Shown here piece by piece: positions 1-11,167 of a stretch of DNA of 64,000 bases. The stretch is from Mesocentrotus franciscanus (lineage: Eukaryota; Echinodermata; Echinoidea; Camarodonta; Strongylocentrotidae), in assembly GCA_037976565.1 (NCBI GenBank), contig CP137680.1, forward strand, positions 17,475,861 through 17,539,860, read 5' to 3'. Below the pieces are notes generated by a model, which was given only the letters and a program-made list of their open reading frames with translations, did not search any database and was not told where the DNA came from. Both the position numbers and the translations under genes were made by a program. Position 1 is the stretch's first letter. Each line of letters begins with the position of its first letter.

Positions 1-2906
1 GTCCTTCCTTACCTAGACTAAGACCAGCACCTACTGCCATCATCATGGTCAGTGTCTTGATCAGTAGCGTCCACTTGCCCAGGTAGCCCCGCATGATGAA
101 CCCACTCAGGATAGTTTTAATCTGAAAAAAGAAACATTCGTTCAGACTGGTTAAATTGTTAATTGTTAATTGTGTTCCGATCATTTGCACCAAAGATCTT
201 AACAGATCACATATGGATTGAACTGTTTCCCACAGGGAATATCCAGAGTTTCCACCAGTCAATAAACAAAATTATAAAATCATACAAACTGTTGAGGACC
301 AAATTAGGAAACAGCAAGGGTAAATTTTCCCTTCTACAAAGGTAACGCAGATGTCAATGCATCAATAACAACCTGCTTTGGTCATAATAAACCAGGGGGG
401 TGTTTCATAAAGCTGTTCGTAAAGTTACGCATGACTTTACGAATGACTTAAATATGAAAAGCCAAATGGGATGCTCAATCATTTTTAACTGCATCAACTC
501 AAGTTGAACTGTGCAGATGTAGATTAACATTCTTATTATAACAAACATTTTTCATGCAAAGTATATTTTTTGCCATAATTTAATTGAGGTTATTGGAAAT
601 ATAGTCACACTTTGTTAAAACATCAGGAAAAACTTTGGGCATCCTATCTGGCACTTCATATTCAAGTCGTTTGTAAAGTCATGCGTAACTTTACGAAAAG
701 CTCTATGAAACACCCCCCAGGAACAATTTTAGCAGAATCATCAATATCATACAATAATAATAATTTTACCAACCCAATAAATTAAGTGTCAAAATACAAG
801 TTATGTTTCAGAGTAGAAATTATCAGTTTGACAACATATACATAATTGTGTATCTTTAAGATATACGTATTCTTCTATTGGGGGAAAAAACTATTAGGAG
901 GTCCTGGAATTGGTCTTTTAACAAATGCATGTATATGTGTCACAATGAACTCTCTCAATGATAACTATGGGCACACTTAACAGTAAACACCTACCTCTGG
1001 GATTCCTGATCCACAAGCATAGGGTGCAAACATGCGCACCAGCAGGACTGTGATGGTAGCAAGCCCCACGCCCCAGACAACAAACATGAGATAAGCGATG
1101 ATATATGCCAGGGCATCGTCGGGCGACTTGTGGTTGAAGAGCGCAGACCATGTGACCCACTCGGAGCAGTTGTAGGAGCCAAACAGGGTGGTGTTCCGGA
1201 TCCAGCAGCATTCTTCGCGGTTGAGCCAGAAAGCGTTTTTGCAGACACCAAGCTTAAGGTCACTCAACCAGCTGGTACCAATGTCAACTATCCCTGCGCA
1301 AGCTCCTAAGTATAACAACAAACCAAAAAGAAAATATATTTATTTTGGATACACTGTATGTATCTTGTGAAGAAATAATTGTTGGGATACAATTTAAGCT
1401 AACAACGCTCTTTGTATCACATAAATTACGTTAAATCAATAAACACAACCCTAAACCTAACCTAAAACCAAACTGCAACCCTTACGCTAACTCCACATTT
1501 TTGGACGAAATAAAGCCCTGATCAAATGCCACAGCTAGAGGGGGAAATGTATTGTGGGATCATACATCTACAGATAAGAATTTATTAAACTTGAATTTTC
1601 AACAAAAAACTGTACACTTCCAAACAAAAGTTACAGATATTTCCTCTAGTTTGCAATGCACAATGGTCTAAAAAAAATTAAAAAGGCCCTGGACCAAAGA
1701 ATTAAAAAAAAATCATTTTAATCACAGAAGCAACATGACTTTATGTAAATTAACATGAGTGACCTTTCAATAGGTGACCTTTGAAATTTGACCTGAACAA
1801 ATAGCAAAGAATCCAAGAATACTGACCTGTGGCTAAGCCGACCAGCAGGACAATGGTCCAACCAGACACACTGAAGGCCATGTCCTTGATGGTGCCCCAG
1901 CAGGAGTCCTTTCTGTTCTTCTTGAGGTCCTTGCGTTCCTTGCGGTAGCGGGCCGTGTCACGCACCCAGTCAATGGTGTGGAAGTCATCGTACTGGCTTA
2001 TCTCTGGAGAGAGCTTGTCCAGGGACTCTGGAACCACAATGTAAAACATTTTCAGTACAGTTTCAGGCAACTACTGCTTTGAGGTCTTTGATATTGTATA
2101 CTATTGCCTCTCGCTTCAATAAGGAGTTTTTACAAAATATCACAGCCCAATTTTCTATCATCAGATAATCCTGTGAAATATTTGGAAAAACATTCTTCTA
2201 AAACAAGGCTTTCTATTTGATTCATCACCACTCATTCCTCTCATCAGTGTCTTAAAAGCCAACTAACCACAATTAGAGTTGGAACTCTCTAGAGATACCC
2301 ATGACTGGGAAATATAAAAGATAACATGGCAAAGGTAAAAGTTACAAAACAAAACTAACCTACATTAATATTGAACCTCTAATGGAGTAGGAGACGTCCA
2401 AGATCACTAGAGGTCATTGATAATCAATAGATTACCAACGACTCACATCATAATAACCTCCCTTACAGTTGAACCTCTCCAGTACTGGACCATCAATGTG
2501 AGATGTACAAAATACTAAAACTACTACTACTACTACTAATAATATGTCCATTCATAGCGCAGCTACTATATGATTATCAATGTTTTAAATCATACTAACC
2601 TCCATTATTACTGGACCTTCCTAGGGATACCCAATGTCTAACAGACATTCTTGTCTACAGAATAATCAGTGGCGCAAAGCATACTAACCTCCATTATTGT
2701 TAGACCTCCCTAGCGAGTGCCTGGGAGATGTCCTAAAAGACGATGTCGTTGCAATGTCGGTCACATCAAGCAACTCCTCATCGTCGGTGTCTCTGAAGGG
2801 ACTTTGGGAGATGTCCGTCTCCTCTGTACTGTTGTAACCTTGACCGGTTCCTTCCGTGATGAGACGGGTTGTGTCTTCTGTAGCCATGTCATCCAACTCA
2901 AACCAC
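1..2906 (-). CDS. CLCN3: CLC-type Cl-/H+ exchanger (CLCN3/4/5 group), N-terminal exons, partial
   Basis: This gene encodes an endosomal-type chloride/proton antiporter and continues beyond the left edge. Four minus-strand exons join in phase: 2906-2689 (ATG at 2887-2885), 2027-1827, 1305-995 and 121-1. All visible boundaries are AG/GT. The first exon has an acidic DEELLD stretch, as in vertebrate CLC-3 N-termini. The second has the family motif YDDFHTIDW followed by a basic stretch and the start of helix B. The third ends with the selectivity-filter motif GSGIPE. The fourth reads IKTILSGF, then RGYLGKWTL, and ends GKEG, which includes the gating glutamate. An acceptor at 2908-2907 lies upstream of the ATG, so at least one 5' UTR exon lies further right. 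The family assignment is secure. The choice among CLCN3, 4 and 5 is not, because invertebrates often have one pro-orthologue. Confidence 0.93.
392..721. mobile_element. MITE with inverted ends, in CLC intron
   Basis: The ends are inverted copies: CCAGGGGGGTGTTTCATAAA on the left and its near complement on the right, followed inward by TCGTAAAGTTACGCATGACT. It is about 330 bp with no coding capacity and lies in the intron between the CLC exons at 995 and 121. The rest of 122-994 is plain AT-rich intron. Confidence 0.75.
1306..1826 (-). other. CLC intron, no further feature seen
   Basis: This is AT-rich intron sequence between GT at 1826-1825 and AG at 1307-1306. A short CCTAAACCTAACC-like patch near 1450-1480 is the only oddity. 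Confidence 0.6.
2260..2735 (-). repeat. Five degenerate tandem copies of an exon-end plus splice-donor unit
   Basis: The segment containing the 3' end of the first CLC coding exon and its GTTAGT donor recurs in the following intron. Equivalent donor points are at 2689 (the real exon), 2600, 2458, 2360 and 2268, spaced about 89 to 142 bp. The copies at 2600, 2360 and 2268 keep GTTAGT, while 2458 has GTTATT. The copy at 2360 has an in-frame stop. Confidence 0.7.
2600..2654 (-). other. Candidate alternative first coding exon of the CLC gene
   Basis: This is a degenerate copy of the end of the 2906-2689 exon. It has an AG at 2656-2655, an ATG at 2648-2646 and 16 open codons beginning [13 protein letters not shown]. 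It ends with one spare G before a GTTAGT donor. That phase is identical to the real exon, so it could splice into the exon at 2027 and give a short alternative N-terminus. Expression is unknown, so it may be only a repeat copy. Confidence 0.3.
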
Positions 2907-2928
2907 CTGCAATGTATAGGAAAACAAA

Positions 2929-3235
2929 TTTTCATTCAGTGATGGTGGATCTGAGGGGCACAGGGTCTGTTTTTTAAAATTTGCTTGTCAGATGCTATGG
3001 ATGTAATTATGGCCCTGAAAAATGTAGCTCAAAGCATCTGCATCGTGTTAGGAAAATCAAAATTACATTTTCATTTACTCATGGTCCTGGATCAAAAGGA
3101 CACAAGGGACTTGTGTCCCTAAATATTTGAATAATTTGATAATCTCCCATCCAGTTTATTGGTGTGCTTGCTGTCAGAGATTAAGTGATGTGCATGTAAT
3201 TATGACTCTGAAAAATGTGATATACATTTTTCTTT
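2929..3235. repeat. Two degenerate tandem copies upstream of the first CLC coding exon
   Basis: A segment running from a TTTTCATT...ATGGT start to a GTAATTATGRCYCTGAAAAATGT end occurs at about 2929-3040 and again at about 3069-3235. The copies differ by indels. It lies just 5' of the first coding exon (transcription direction leftwards). Confidence 0.55.
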
Positions 3236-4470
3236 CTTTCTATTTTTTTGTTTTGAATGTCATAGATTTGTAGGTCTGAGAATGATTCAGAAAATGCGAC
3301 CTTTTCATTTTGTTTATCAAAGACTTTTGACAGACAAATTCAGATATATACATGTGCCCTTCCCCCACCCTTTCCCTATGCCACTGCCATTAATTTATTT
3401 ATTAGCGCAACTCAAATCAGCCAACAATAATAATAACACCCCAAGGAATTGCACTACCGGTACTCACTCTTTTTTGAGGCAGCACCATCTCATATTTTCG
3501 GATTGACTCAATGCTGCTCTGCTTGACAATCAATTACTAACTAGGCTTGTACAAGTATATGAATACGTACACATCAGTATTTAGCCTCTTCTTATCACAC
3601 AGGTACTGCACATTTTGTATTTCTTTTCAGAAACCTCCCAAAAATGAAATTTTATTCAAATAGACTCGACCAAAGACAAGAGTAAAGCATACAGACATAT
3701 TAGACTTTGGACGTCTGAGTACTCAAGCATGACACCGCATCCTTATTTCCCACTAACACTAGTGTGCATTCAAATCAAAGAATACAACCTTTATACATGT
3801 ATAAAAGTTAACAACAAGTAAAAAAACACAATCACAACCTGTGGCAACTTCAATAGCCTTGTGCGTCTCTCCTATTGAAATGTGCGAACCTAGTAATGAT
3901 GTTTTATGTATTATCTGAATATCATTTATACGGGATGTACAATAGGGTATTGAAATCGCCCTTGAGTTGATTTTTCGAAAAATACTTGCGATCATGTTAA
4001 CAGTAAAAAAATGGCTGTATGTTAAGCTAACTTTGTGAGGCATACTTGTATTTCAAAATAATACATATTAAAAAGGTTTAACATGCAATCTAGAATTAAT
4101 TGAAATGGAACAAAAACTTCCTATAAAAAATGCGACACTCGATGAGTATCCTAAATCCCTGTTTTTTTTCCATTAGCAAAAGAATAGAAAAAGAATAGAA
4201 AACAAATAGGACAATAAAACAATTCAAGCATGGATGGATGAAAAATTGAGGTAGGGACATTATTTATAGCCAGGGTGGCCCATTAGCAGGCCCCCAAAAA
4301 TGAAATCCTCTGAATCTAATCAGCATTTTGAAGTGAATATTGACTAAGAATCATTAGAAGAATTATTTACTACTGTTTATACCAAGATTGATAACTTTCA
4401 TGAAATATGAACAAATAACAAAAATTGATTTATTAATTCTCATATTAAGTTGTGAAAAATATAATCCAAG
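3236..4470. other. AT-rich non-coding sequence with one dispersed repeat
   Basis: I see no convincing exon here. About 3850-4000 resembles about 30350-30490: both contain a TGTGCGAAC motif, then AGGGTATTGAAA, then GCGATC(T/A)TGT. This suggests one diverged repeat family. The short open frames have no family features. Confidence 0.5.
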
Positions 4471-4473
4471 TGA

Positions 4474-4975
4474 AGTCTACTGACCTAAAATGACCTTTAA
4501 CCTTGACTTTGTGACCTAGAATTTGTGTCATATGATTTGTGATACTTGATAACCCTTGGGTACAAGTTTCATGGAATAGGAAAACAAAATTCAATACATG
4601 TATATTTTCAAAATTACGATAAAATTTCAAAATCTTAACCCGATGCCACAACATAGTCCAAGTTTGCAGACCTGGAATGACATTTGACCTTGGATTTGTC
4701 ACCTAAAAGACTAATCACATGATTGGTGATACTTGATAACCCTTATGTTCAAGTTTCATGGAATACTATAGGAATGTATACTTTCAAATTATGATAAAAA
4801 TTCAAAATCTTAACCTGATGCCACAACATAGTTCAAGTTTGATGACCGGAAATGACCTTTGACCTTGACTTAGTGACCTGAAATTCTACTCACATGATTG
4901 GGGATACTTGATAACCCTTTAGTCTAAGTTTCATTGAATAATAAATTATACTTTCAAAATTATATTAAAAACTAG
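4474..4975. repeat. Three tandem copies of a roughly 180-bp TGACCTTTGACCTTGAC-containing unit
   Basis: Units begin near 4475, 4661 and 4838. Each has a GACCT..AATGAC(C/A)TTTGACCTTG core, then TGATACTTGATAACCCTT, then AAGTTTCATGGAAT or a close variant. Units are diverged. No coding potential. Confidence 0.7.
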
Positions 4976-4979
4976 ACAT

Positions 4980-7750
4980 ATAATACTTGTTAATAACAAG
5001 TATAGGTGGGCTGTTCCAAGTACATGCCACACATGTTTAGTGACATACTAAGTAGTTAAGAAAACATTGGCATAATTTGACCTTATTTTTTTGAAATAAT
5101 CCTCTTATTCAGGTCTATTAGTGTGCCAAATTTCTAGTCTATACGATACATGGTTTTAGAGAAACCATGTACAGTATATTTGACCTTTGACCCTCAAATC
5201 TAAATATCAAAATGAAATATGCATTTTCTAGATTTTGTTTTTTATAAGAAATCATATCTCCGACTCATACTTTATCCAACTATGAATAAAAAATTAATAC
5301 ACGACAAGGACTGAGATTTCCCATAAGGTTGTACTCAAACGATTGACATATTTCTCCCATAGATATAAAACGCAAAATTAGGCATTTTATTACATTGTTT
5401 GTGATAGTATATGATAATATGTTATAATAGTCGAAGAAGATCATAAAATCAAATTCAAAACGACGGCAAAAAAAAAAAAAAAAATTGACCCACCAGGAAT
5501 CGAACTTGGGTCGCCGGAATGGGAGGCAAGTGCTATGACCACTATACCAAAATAATCCCCATAGACATTACACGTGAACGGAAAATGGAATTCTCAAATC
5601 CCACTTTGCAAGTGAAATATGAGCATGATCCCGGCATCTGATCGAAAAATAAAGGGCACACTTGTGATAGCTTATTGCCTCAGCTACAACATACTCAAAG
5701 CTAAGCAAAAACCAAACTAAAACGATGGAGATATTGCTCGCGAAAGACGGAATGTAGAATCCAGTTTTGAAAAAGTCATGTCCCATAGAGAATACACGCA
5801 AAATGTGAAAAATTGACATGCCTCCTTCAATCGCAAAAATACGCCATGATGCCTTTGTCAAAATGAAAAATTGTGAATACTGCATTTGTAGTGAATTGTC
5901 TGAGCTAGAACATATCAAAATTTGAAGAAAATCAATCAATATTTACAGAGATACAATCAATTTTCCAAAAATATGCTGACGTCATAATATGCAAATTGAA
6001 ATTTTGAGTTTAGAGGCCATTATGATGACGTCATGAGTTAATTGAGGGTCAAATGAGACATGAAATCATATCTCCGACTCATAATCTATCCAAATATGAA
6101 AAAAAATTGGGAGTTCCTATCCATTCTGAAGAGTTACAATGAATTTTGTATAGGCATGTTTTTGCCCATATATGCTATGTATTACAAGAGCTCGCGCGCA
6201 CGGACATTTATCTTGAATGGACGCTCATCTTGTTATTAATGGTCATAAAGAGATAAACATGGTATCAAATTGTTCGAAAAAATATGGGAATTATCATGAA
6301 AGAAAAACAAATGGCGATTCTATGTTGTGTAATGGTGTAACGCGCAAAAGCGCGCGCATGTGCGTGTGCGCGATTTTTTATAAAATGCTTAAAATGGCCT
6401 AAAACGTATGCAAAATGAATTGAGACGATTTGGAGCATTTTGAAATTTTGCGCGCATTGACGCGCGGACGTACGCACGCGCGTTTTTTGACCTGAAATTG
6501 ACTGGACGGATATTGACCTTGATCATGATAAATATGAATGAGAAATGATTTTCCGTTATGAGGATATGATCATGAGTTGATTTTCAGAAAATTTCACAAA
6601 ATGGCGCCTAGATGACGTCATCAGTCAAGGTCAAGGTTGAAAACCTTACCGTGTTTTCTCCATATGCCTATACATATGTGTGCCAAATTCCAAGACATAT
6701 GATTGAGCCATTTTCAAATTATCTTGCTAACAAAAAAGTGCTTGGAAATAAGAAAAATAAAGAATAATAATAATAAAGGCAATTTTAACGAAAACATAAG
6801 GTGGTCTGTATTATATACAGCCCACCTAATAAATAATAATAATAAAGGCAATTTTAACAAAATTATAAGGTGGTCTGTATGATATACAGCCCACCTAATT
6901 AAATATGCTGACGTCATAATATGCAAATTGAAATTTGAAGTTCGGAGGCCATTATGATGCATCATGAGTTAATGAGGGTCAAATGAGACCTGAAATCATA
7001 TCTCCGACTCATAATCTATCAAAATATGAAAAGAAATTGGGAGTTCTCATCCATTCTGAAGAGTTACAATCAATTTTGTATAGGCATGTTTTTGCCCATA
7101 TATGCTATGTATTACAAGAGCTCGCGCACGGACATTTATCTTGAATGGACGCTCATCTTGTTATTAATGGTCATTAAAGAGATAAACATGGTATCAAATT
7201 GTTCAAAAAATATGGGAAATATCATGAAAGAAAAAAATGGCGATTCTATGTTGTGTAAGGGTGTTACGCGCGAACGCATGTGCGTGTGCGCGATTTTTAT
7301 AAAATGCCTAAAATGACCTAAAACGTATCCAAAATGAATTTGAGACTATTTTGAGCATTTTTAAATTTTGCGCTAACGCGTGCGCATCGCGCGTTTTTAA
7401 CCTGAAATTGACCGGACGGATATTGACCTTGATCATGATAAATATGAATGAGAAACGACTTTTCGTTATGAAGATATGACCATGAGTAGATATTCAGAAA
7501 ATTTTACAAAATGGCGCCTAGATGACGTCATCAGTCAAGGTCAAGGTTGAAAACCTTATTTTGCTTTGTCCATATGCCTATACATATGTGTGACAAATTT
7601 CAAGGCATTTGATTGAGCCATTTTCAAGTTATCTTGCTAACAAAAAAGTGGGTGGAAATAAGAAAAATAAAGAAATAAATAAATAAATAATAAAGGCAAT
7701 TCTAACGAAAACATAAGGTGGTCTGTATTATATACAGCCCACCTGATTAA
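4980..7750. mobile_element. 2.8 kb unknown repeat with an internal tandem duplication and CRE sites
   Basis: A block of about 0.85 kb at about 5965-6840 is repeated at about 6900-7750. Shared landmarks include ATCATATCTCCGACTCATAA, ATGGCGCCTAGATGACGTCA and a terminal hairpin GGTGGTCTGTA...TACAGCCCACC (6810-6830, 6870-6897, 7719-7743). A third partial copy of the CTCCGACTCAT segment lies near 5260. No intact protein is seen. Five exact TGACGTCA sites lie at 5977, 6026, 6613, 6909 and 7523. The class is unknown. Confidence 0.7.
5485..5556 (-). repeat. tRNA-like sequence (tRNA-derived SINE head or tRNA pseudogene)
   Basis: On the minus strand there is an A-box-like TGGTATAGTGGTCATAGCA and a B-box AGTTCGATTCC, followed within a few bases by a long T run of the Pol III terminator type. 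A CCC anticodon-like triplet is present, as in tRNA-Gly. The acceptor stem does not pair and the T stem has a mismatch, so I do not call a functional tRNA. Confidence 0.5.
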
Positions 7751-8230
7751 AAAAACTCAAATTCTATCATCTCCCTGATGTATGTCTTGCCTTTTACTAT
7801 GCAGGCGAGACAAAAATGATGGATGGAATACATGTATATCTCACATTCCAAAATAATTGCATTCACAAAAATGTCATAATTGAACTATTGTCTTCTTCTT
7901 CTTCTTCCCAATGAGCAACTGTAATCAACAAGCTGATTATTCGGTCACTACTAGACCACAGACAATAGCACTCATAAGACTCAAGAGTAATACTATACTT
8001 TGTGTGTAATAGAAAATTTTAAGATACTTACTTCAAATGGCAATTATTTTAGTGTACTAAGGCGCACACACACACACAGAGTCACTGAATTCTGTGAACT
8101 CCATGCATATGCCTTAGTATACTAAAGTAATCACTATTATCGAAAAGTGAGTATCAATTTGACAACAGAAACCAGTTTTTTTTCGTGTACACCGCATCAC
8201 TGCATGTATTTGCTTTTCCGGCAGAACCAA
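7751..8230. other. Non-coding; short inverted repeat at 8049-8125
   Basis: TTTAGTGTACTAAGGC and its near-perfect complement flank a (CA)n-containing loop. A minus-strand GAA|GTAAGTATC donor-like site lies at 8032-8026; an associated exon is not established. Confidence 0.4.
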
Positions 8231-8475
8231 CATTGCAAACTCTCTCGAGAGAGGTCAGAGTTTTTAAAAATGTAAATGGCATGATAGCTTATCATCAGGA
8301 ACACATGGAAGGTAAGCAAATCGATATCACTCCGGTATCAAATTTTCACATTTTTGGTTAAATTCTTGACCGATTTCAAAGTGCCTTGTTCATGTATGAA
8401 ACGAAAGAAGAGTCCGCTAGCGAACACCGAAGCCAGTGTGCAATGTTCGCATTAGTATTGACCACTATGTGTTGC

Positions 8476-9644
8476 TGGGGCCGTATTCTGAACCCTGTGT
8501 TATCTTTAATATTGTTGTATCTTTGAACATAAGATAAAGTTGGTATTCTGAAAATTGTTGTAACTTTTGTTGTATCTTTTCTCTCATCTCTTTGGCCGCA
8601 CGCCTGCGCTCATACTTTTGTGCGCTTGTAATTGCAGTGGCGGATCCAGGGGGGGGCCCGGGCCCCCTCCCCTAGAAAAAAACAGGTAAAAACACCCTTT
8701 TTTGAAAAAAAGAAGATGGGCCCCTCCTGGCGCCCAAGGGGTGGCGATGGAAAAAATGACCCTTCCCGTAGGGAAAAAAATTTTCGGGTGCCAAAAAAAT
8801 TTGTGCTCACTACCCTGGCGCCCAAGGGGTGGCGATGGAAAAAAATTACCCTTCCGGAGGGAAAAAAATTCTGGTGCCAAATTTTTACTTTTTTTGCTCA
8901 CTACCCCCACTGAGCGAAAAATCGACCGGCACGATTTTCAAATTTTCGCACGAAGTGGGCCCCTTTTTAGGCCCCCTCCCTTGCCGCCGGCTGGATCCGC
9001 CCCTGTGTAATTGTGCGTATTGTTAATAAAATGGCGCTTAATCCTCATTTGCATATGCGCACGAGAGATAATATGACACAATAATTGGTATTCTGAAAAT
9101 TGTTGTTTCTTTTATCTTATCTTATCTTGCATGGTATTACTGTAACAACAATATTTACAATAGGTAGGGTGTTGTTGTATCTTTCGTGGTGATATAATGG
9201 CGGCAATCTTCCTTGCCCAGAACCAACTTCATGCCAATAGACGAGTTAGAAGAAGATTGTGTGTTGACTGGAGACATTACAGATGAGAACTTTCTAAAAA
9301 ATTACATGCTAGGATATGACGATTTTAATGCTCTCATCTTTGTGATGTTTCTTAACCACTAAGTGAACGCGTGATAAGCGCTCAATTAACTAATTACACC
9401 AAAGATTTGTATGCGCTGGGCGCATCTTCAGATATGGCATAAAGTATTCCTATTGGTTGACCTACTTATCATGCTTATATAAAATAGATCTTGATTGGTA
9501 GGGTTCATACAAATGGGCGTGTCAAAGATAAGATAGAGGCGGTCCTTCAAGAGATAACACAGAGATAAAATGATTTTCAGAATACCAACTTATAACAATA
9601 TTAGCGCTGTGTTATCTCTGGAAAATGTTCAGAATACCGCCCCA
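8476..9644. mobile_element. Non-autonomous TIR element with internal subrepeats
   Basis: The ends are TGGGGCCGTATTCTGAAC and the inverted GTTCAGAATACCGCCCCA. Internal GGTATTCTGAAAATTGTTGT copies (near 8541 and 9089) and the inverted TTTTCAGAATACCAACT (near 9573) repeat the terminal motif. A hAT-type element is nested at 8635-9005. No transposase frame is seen. Confidence 0.7.
8635..9005. mobile_element. hAT-type MITE with a perfect 8-bp target duplication
   Basis: The ends are CAGTGGCGGATCCAG and CTGGATCCGCCCCTG. The flanking 8 bp TGTAATTG is identical on both sides (8627-8634 and 9006-9013), which is the hAT signature. The interior has two copies of a unit with GCGCCCAAGGGGTGGCGATG. Open frames across it are repeat artefacts. 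Confidence 0.85.
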
Positions 9645-9979
9645 GGTGTAGCCTTTTGGGCTAAGTGATAATGTAAAATATGATATTGATATCACTTAGC
9701 CTTAACTGGCACCCATACCCCTGCGTGGAGAGGCATGTAAACAAAACCTAAAATGCTTCCGAAATCATCCCTTCCCGCATCCAACGAACATTGCACAGTG
9801 GCTTCGGAGTCGCTAGTGGACTCTTCTTTCTTCTCATGAAAAGCACTTTGAAATCGGTCAAAAAATTAATATGAAATGTAAGATTTTGCTACCGGAGTGA
9901 TAGTGATTTGCTTACCTTCCATGTGTTCCTGATTATAATTAGTAAAGGTGCGTTTTACATGACAAAAACGCTCAATGGA

Positions 9980-9987
9980 TGACGTCA
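9980..9987. promoter_or_regulatory. CRE-type site TGACGTCA
   Basis: This is an exact palindromic CREB/ATF consensus 51 bp upstream of the ATG of the candidate exon at 10038. Function is inferred only from the motif. Confidence 0.35.
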
Positions 9988-10037
9988 TCTTCCTTCATGC
10001 GCAGTACAGTTAAAAATACGGCTGCAAGAATTTCAAC

Positions 10038-10104
10038 ATGGAGTTCAATTTCGACGAAGCAAATACGGAAAAAAGACCCTTAAACGCATCATACAGACAA
10101 TCTG
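10038..10104 (+). other. Candidate first coding exon of an unrecognised gene
   Basis: An ATG opens 22 codons reading MEFNFDEANTEKRPLN and onward, ending with one spare base before a strong GTAAGT donor (CTG|GTAAGT). A CRE site lies just upstream. I could not identify the following exon or a protein family. A short open frame next to a good donor can occur by chance. Confidence 0.3.
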
Positions 10105-11165
10105 GTAAGTGGAACCGATGTATATTAGCCTAGGCCTAATTTTCAAGAATAAATGCATCGGATATAAATCCGCTAAAAAAGTAAAATGACATTTTAGTCC
10201 ACACATAGCTGCATTACTATCCTGGCTGTGTATTAAAAGCTGTGCTATTGATTCACAACATTTCAAACGCCACTGTACAAAACTCAACTGATTTCACTAA
10301 AAATCGGTACTTTAGTGACAATTGATGACACCTAAATAGCAGTAAAATACAATTTTTTCAACTTACCGATGTTAGAAAGAATAATTTAAAAATTCAAATT
10401 GTAAGTCTACTGTCAAACTTGCCGATCAGCCACATCGGCATGATTGTGTGCATTTGTGTATTATAAGTGTATTGACTATTCATGTGTACAAATGCTGCCT
10501 ATTCACACGTAGTGCAGCGCACGTAGAACTATTCGTATTCCGCGCTGTACAGTGAGTTTACACACTCTGATTGGCCGATACGCTCCGGCTGTTTCGAATT
10601 AAAGTGATAGAGGGCCCCCACTTACGTAAGCTTAAGCAATTAGCGCGCAAGGCCAAATGCAATGTAAATACGACTTTTTACGTAACATTACATAACGAAC
10701 TGACATGATGTGCTTTAAACAGGTGACGCACACTCAGCATAGGTACAAACATAAAATAGAAAAATCAACGAAAATTTCAGTACAACTTACAAGTTTGTAC
10801 CTTAAATATGACGAAAATGAGAATTTTTCAAACATAAGACTTACTTACGTAAGTCTTAAACTTAAGTGAAATACTTAACTTTTCAAGGATGCTGAAAAAA
10901 TCGTAACAAATAGAAGATTTGACTGGAATATCATAATTTTGGTATCGGTAAAAACGGAAAATCGCAAGCTAGCTCCTCGCACTAATGTCTTATAACATAG
11001 AGCCTTACGGAGCCAGCGATAGCCAATCTAAAGGACCCATGTCGGCTCGGCTAGGCGCCAAATTACTAAAATGAGCTGAGACGGGAGGAACGTAATGCGC
11101 ATGCGCTGGCTGTATTGCCGATGTAAGCTAAAGTTCTACGTGCAGTGCTAGAGGTCAATACGCAT
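10105..11165. other. Non-coding; palindromic TTACGTAA patches
   Basis: No exon is recognised. ACTTACGTAAGCTTAAG near 10620 and CTTACGTAAGTCTTAAACTT near 10840 are related palindromic motifs, possibly the ends of a diverged element. Confidence 0.4.
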
Positions 11166-11167
11166 TA

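Larger units (their letters stand above)
8298..9945. mobile_element. Large foldback: inverted arms of about 150-160 bp around nested elements
   Basis: The left arm (about 8298-8450) and right arm (about 9785-9945) are inverted copies. They share CAGGAACACATGGAAGGTAA, ATCACTCCGGTA, TTGACCGATTTCAAAGTGC and AGAAGAGTCC. The 1.3 kb between the arms holds the TIR element at 8476-9644. The arms have diverged at roughly every tenth base. Confidence 0.7.

Noticed and set aside
4474..4975. CRISPR-like spaced repeats
   Set aside because: Units are long and diverged, and the setting is animal DNA; a simple tandem repeat fits.
5485..5556. Functional tRNA-Gly gene
   Set aside because: The acceptor stem does not pair and the T stem is imperfect; treated as tRNA-derived repeat.
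8584..9026. Several overlapping frames of 70-108 codons
   Set aside because: They lie in the hAT-type MITE and arise from its internal repeats; the copy at 53139 gives the same frames in reverse.
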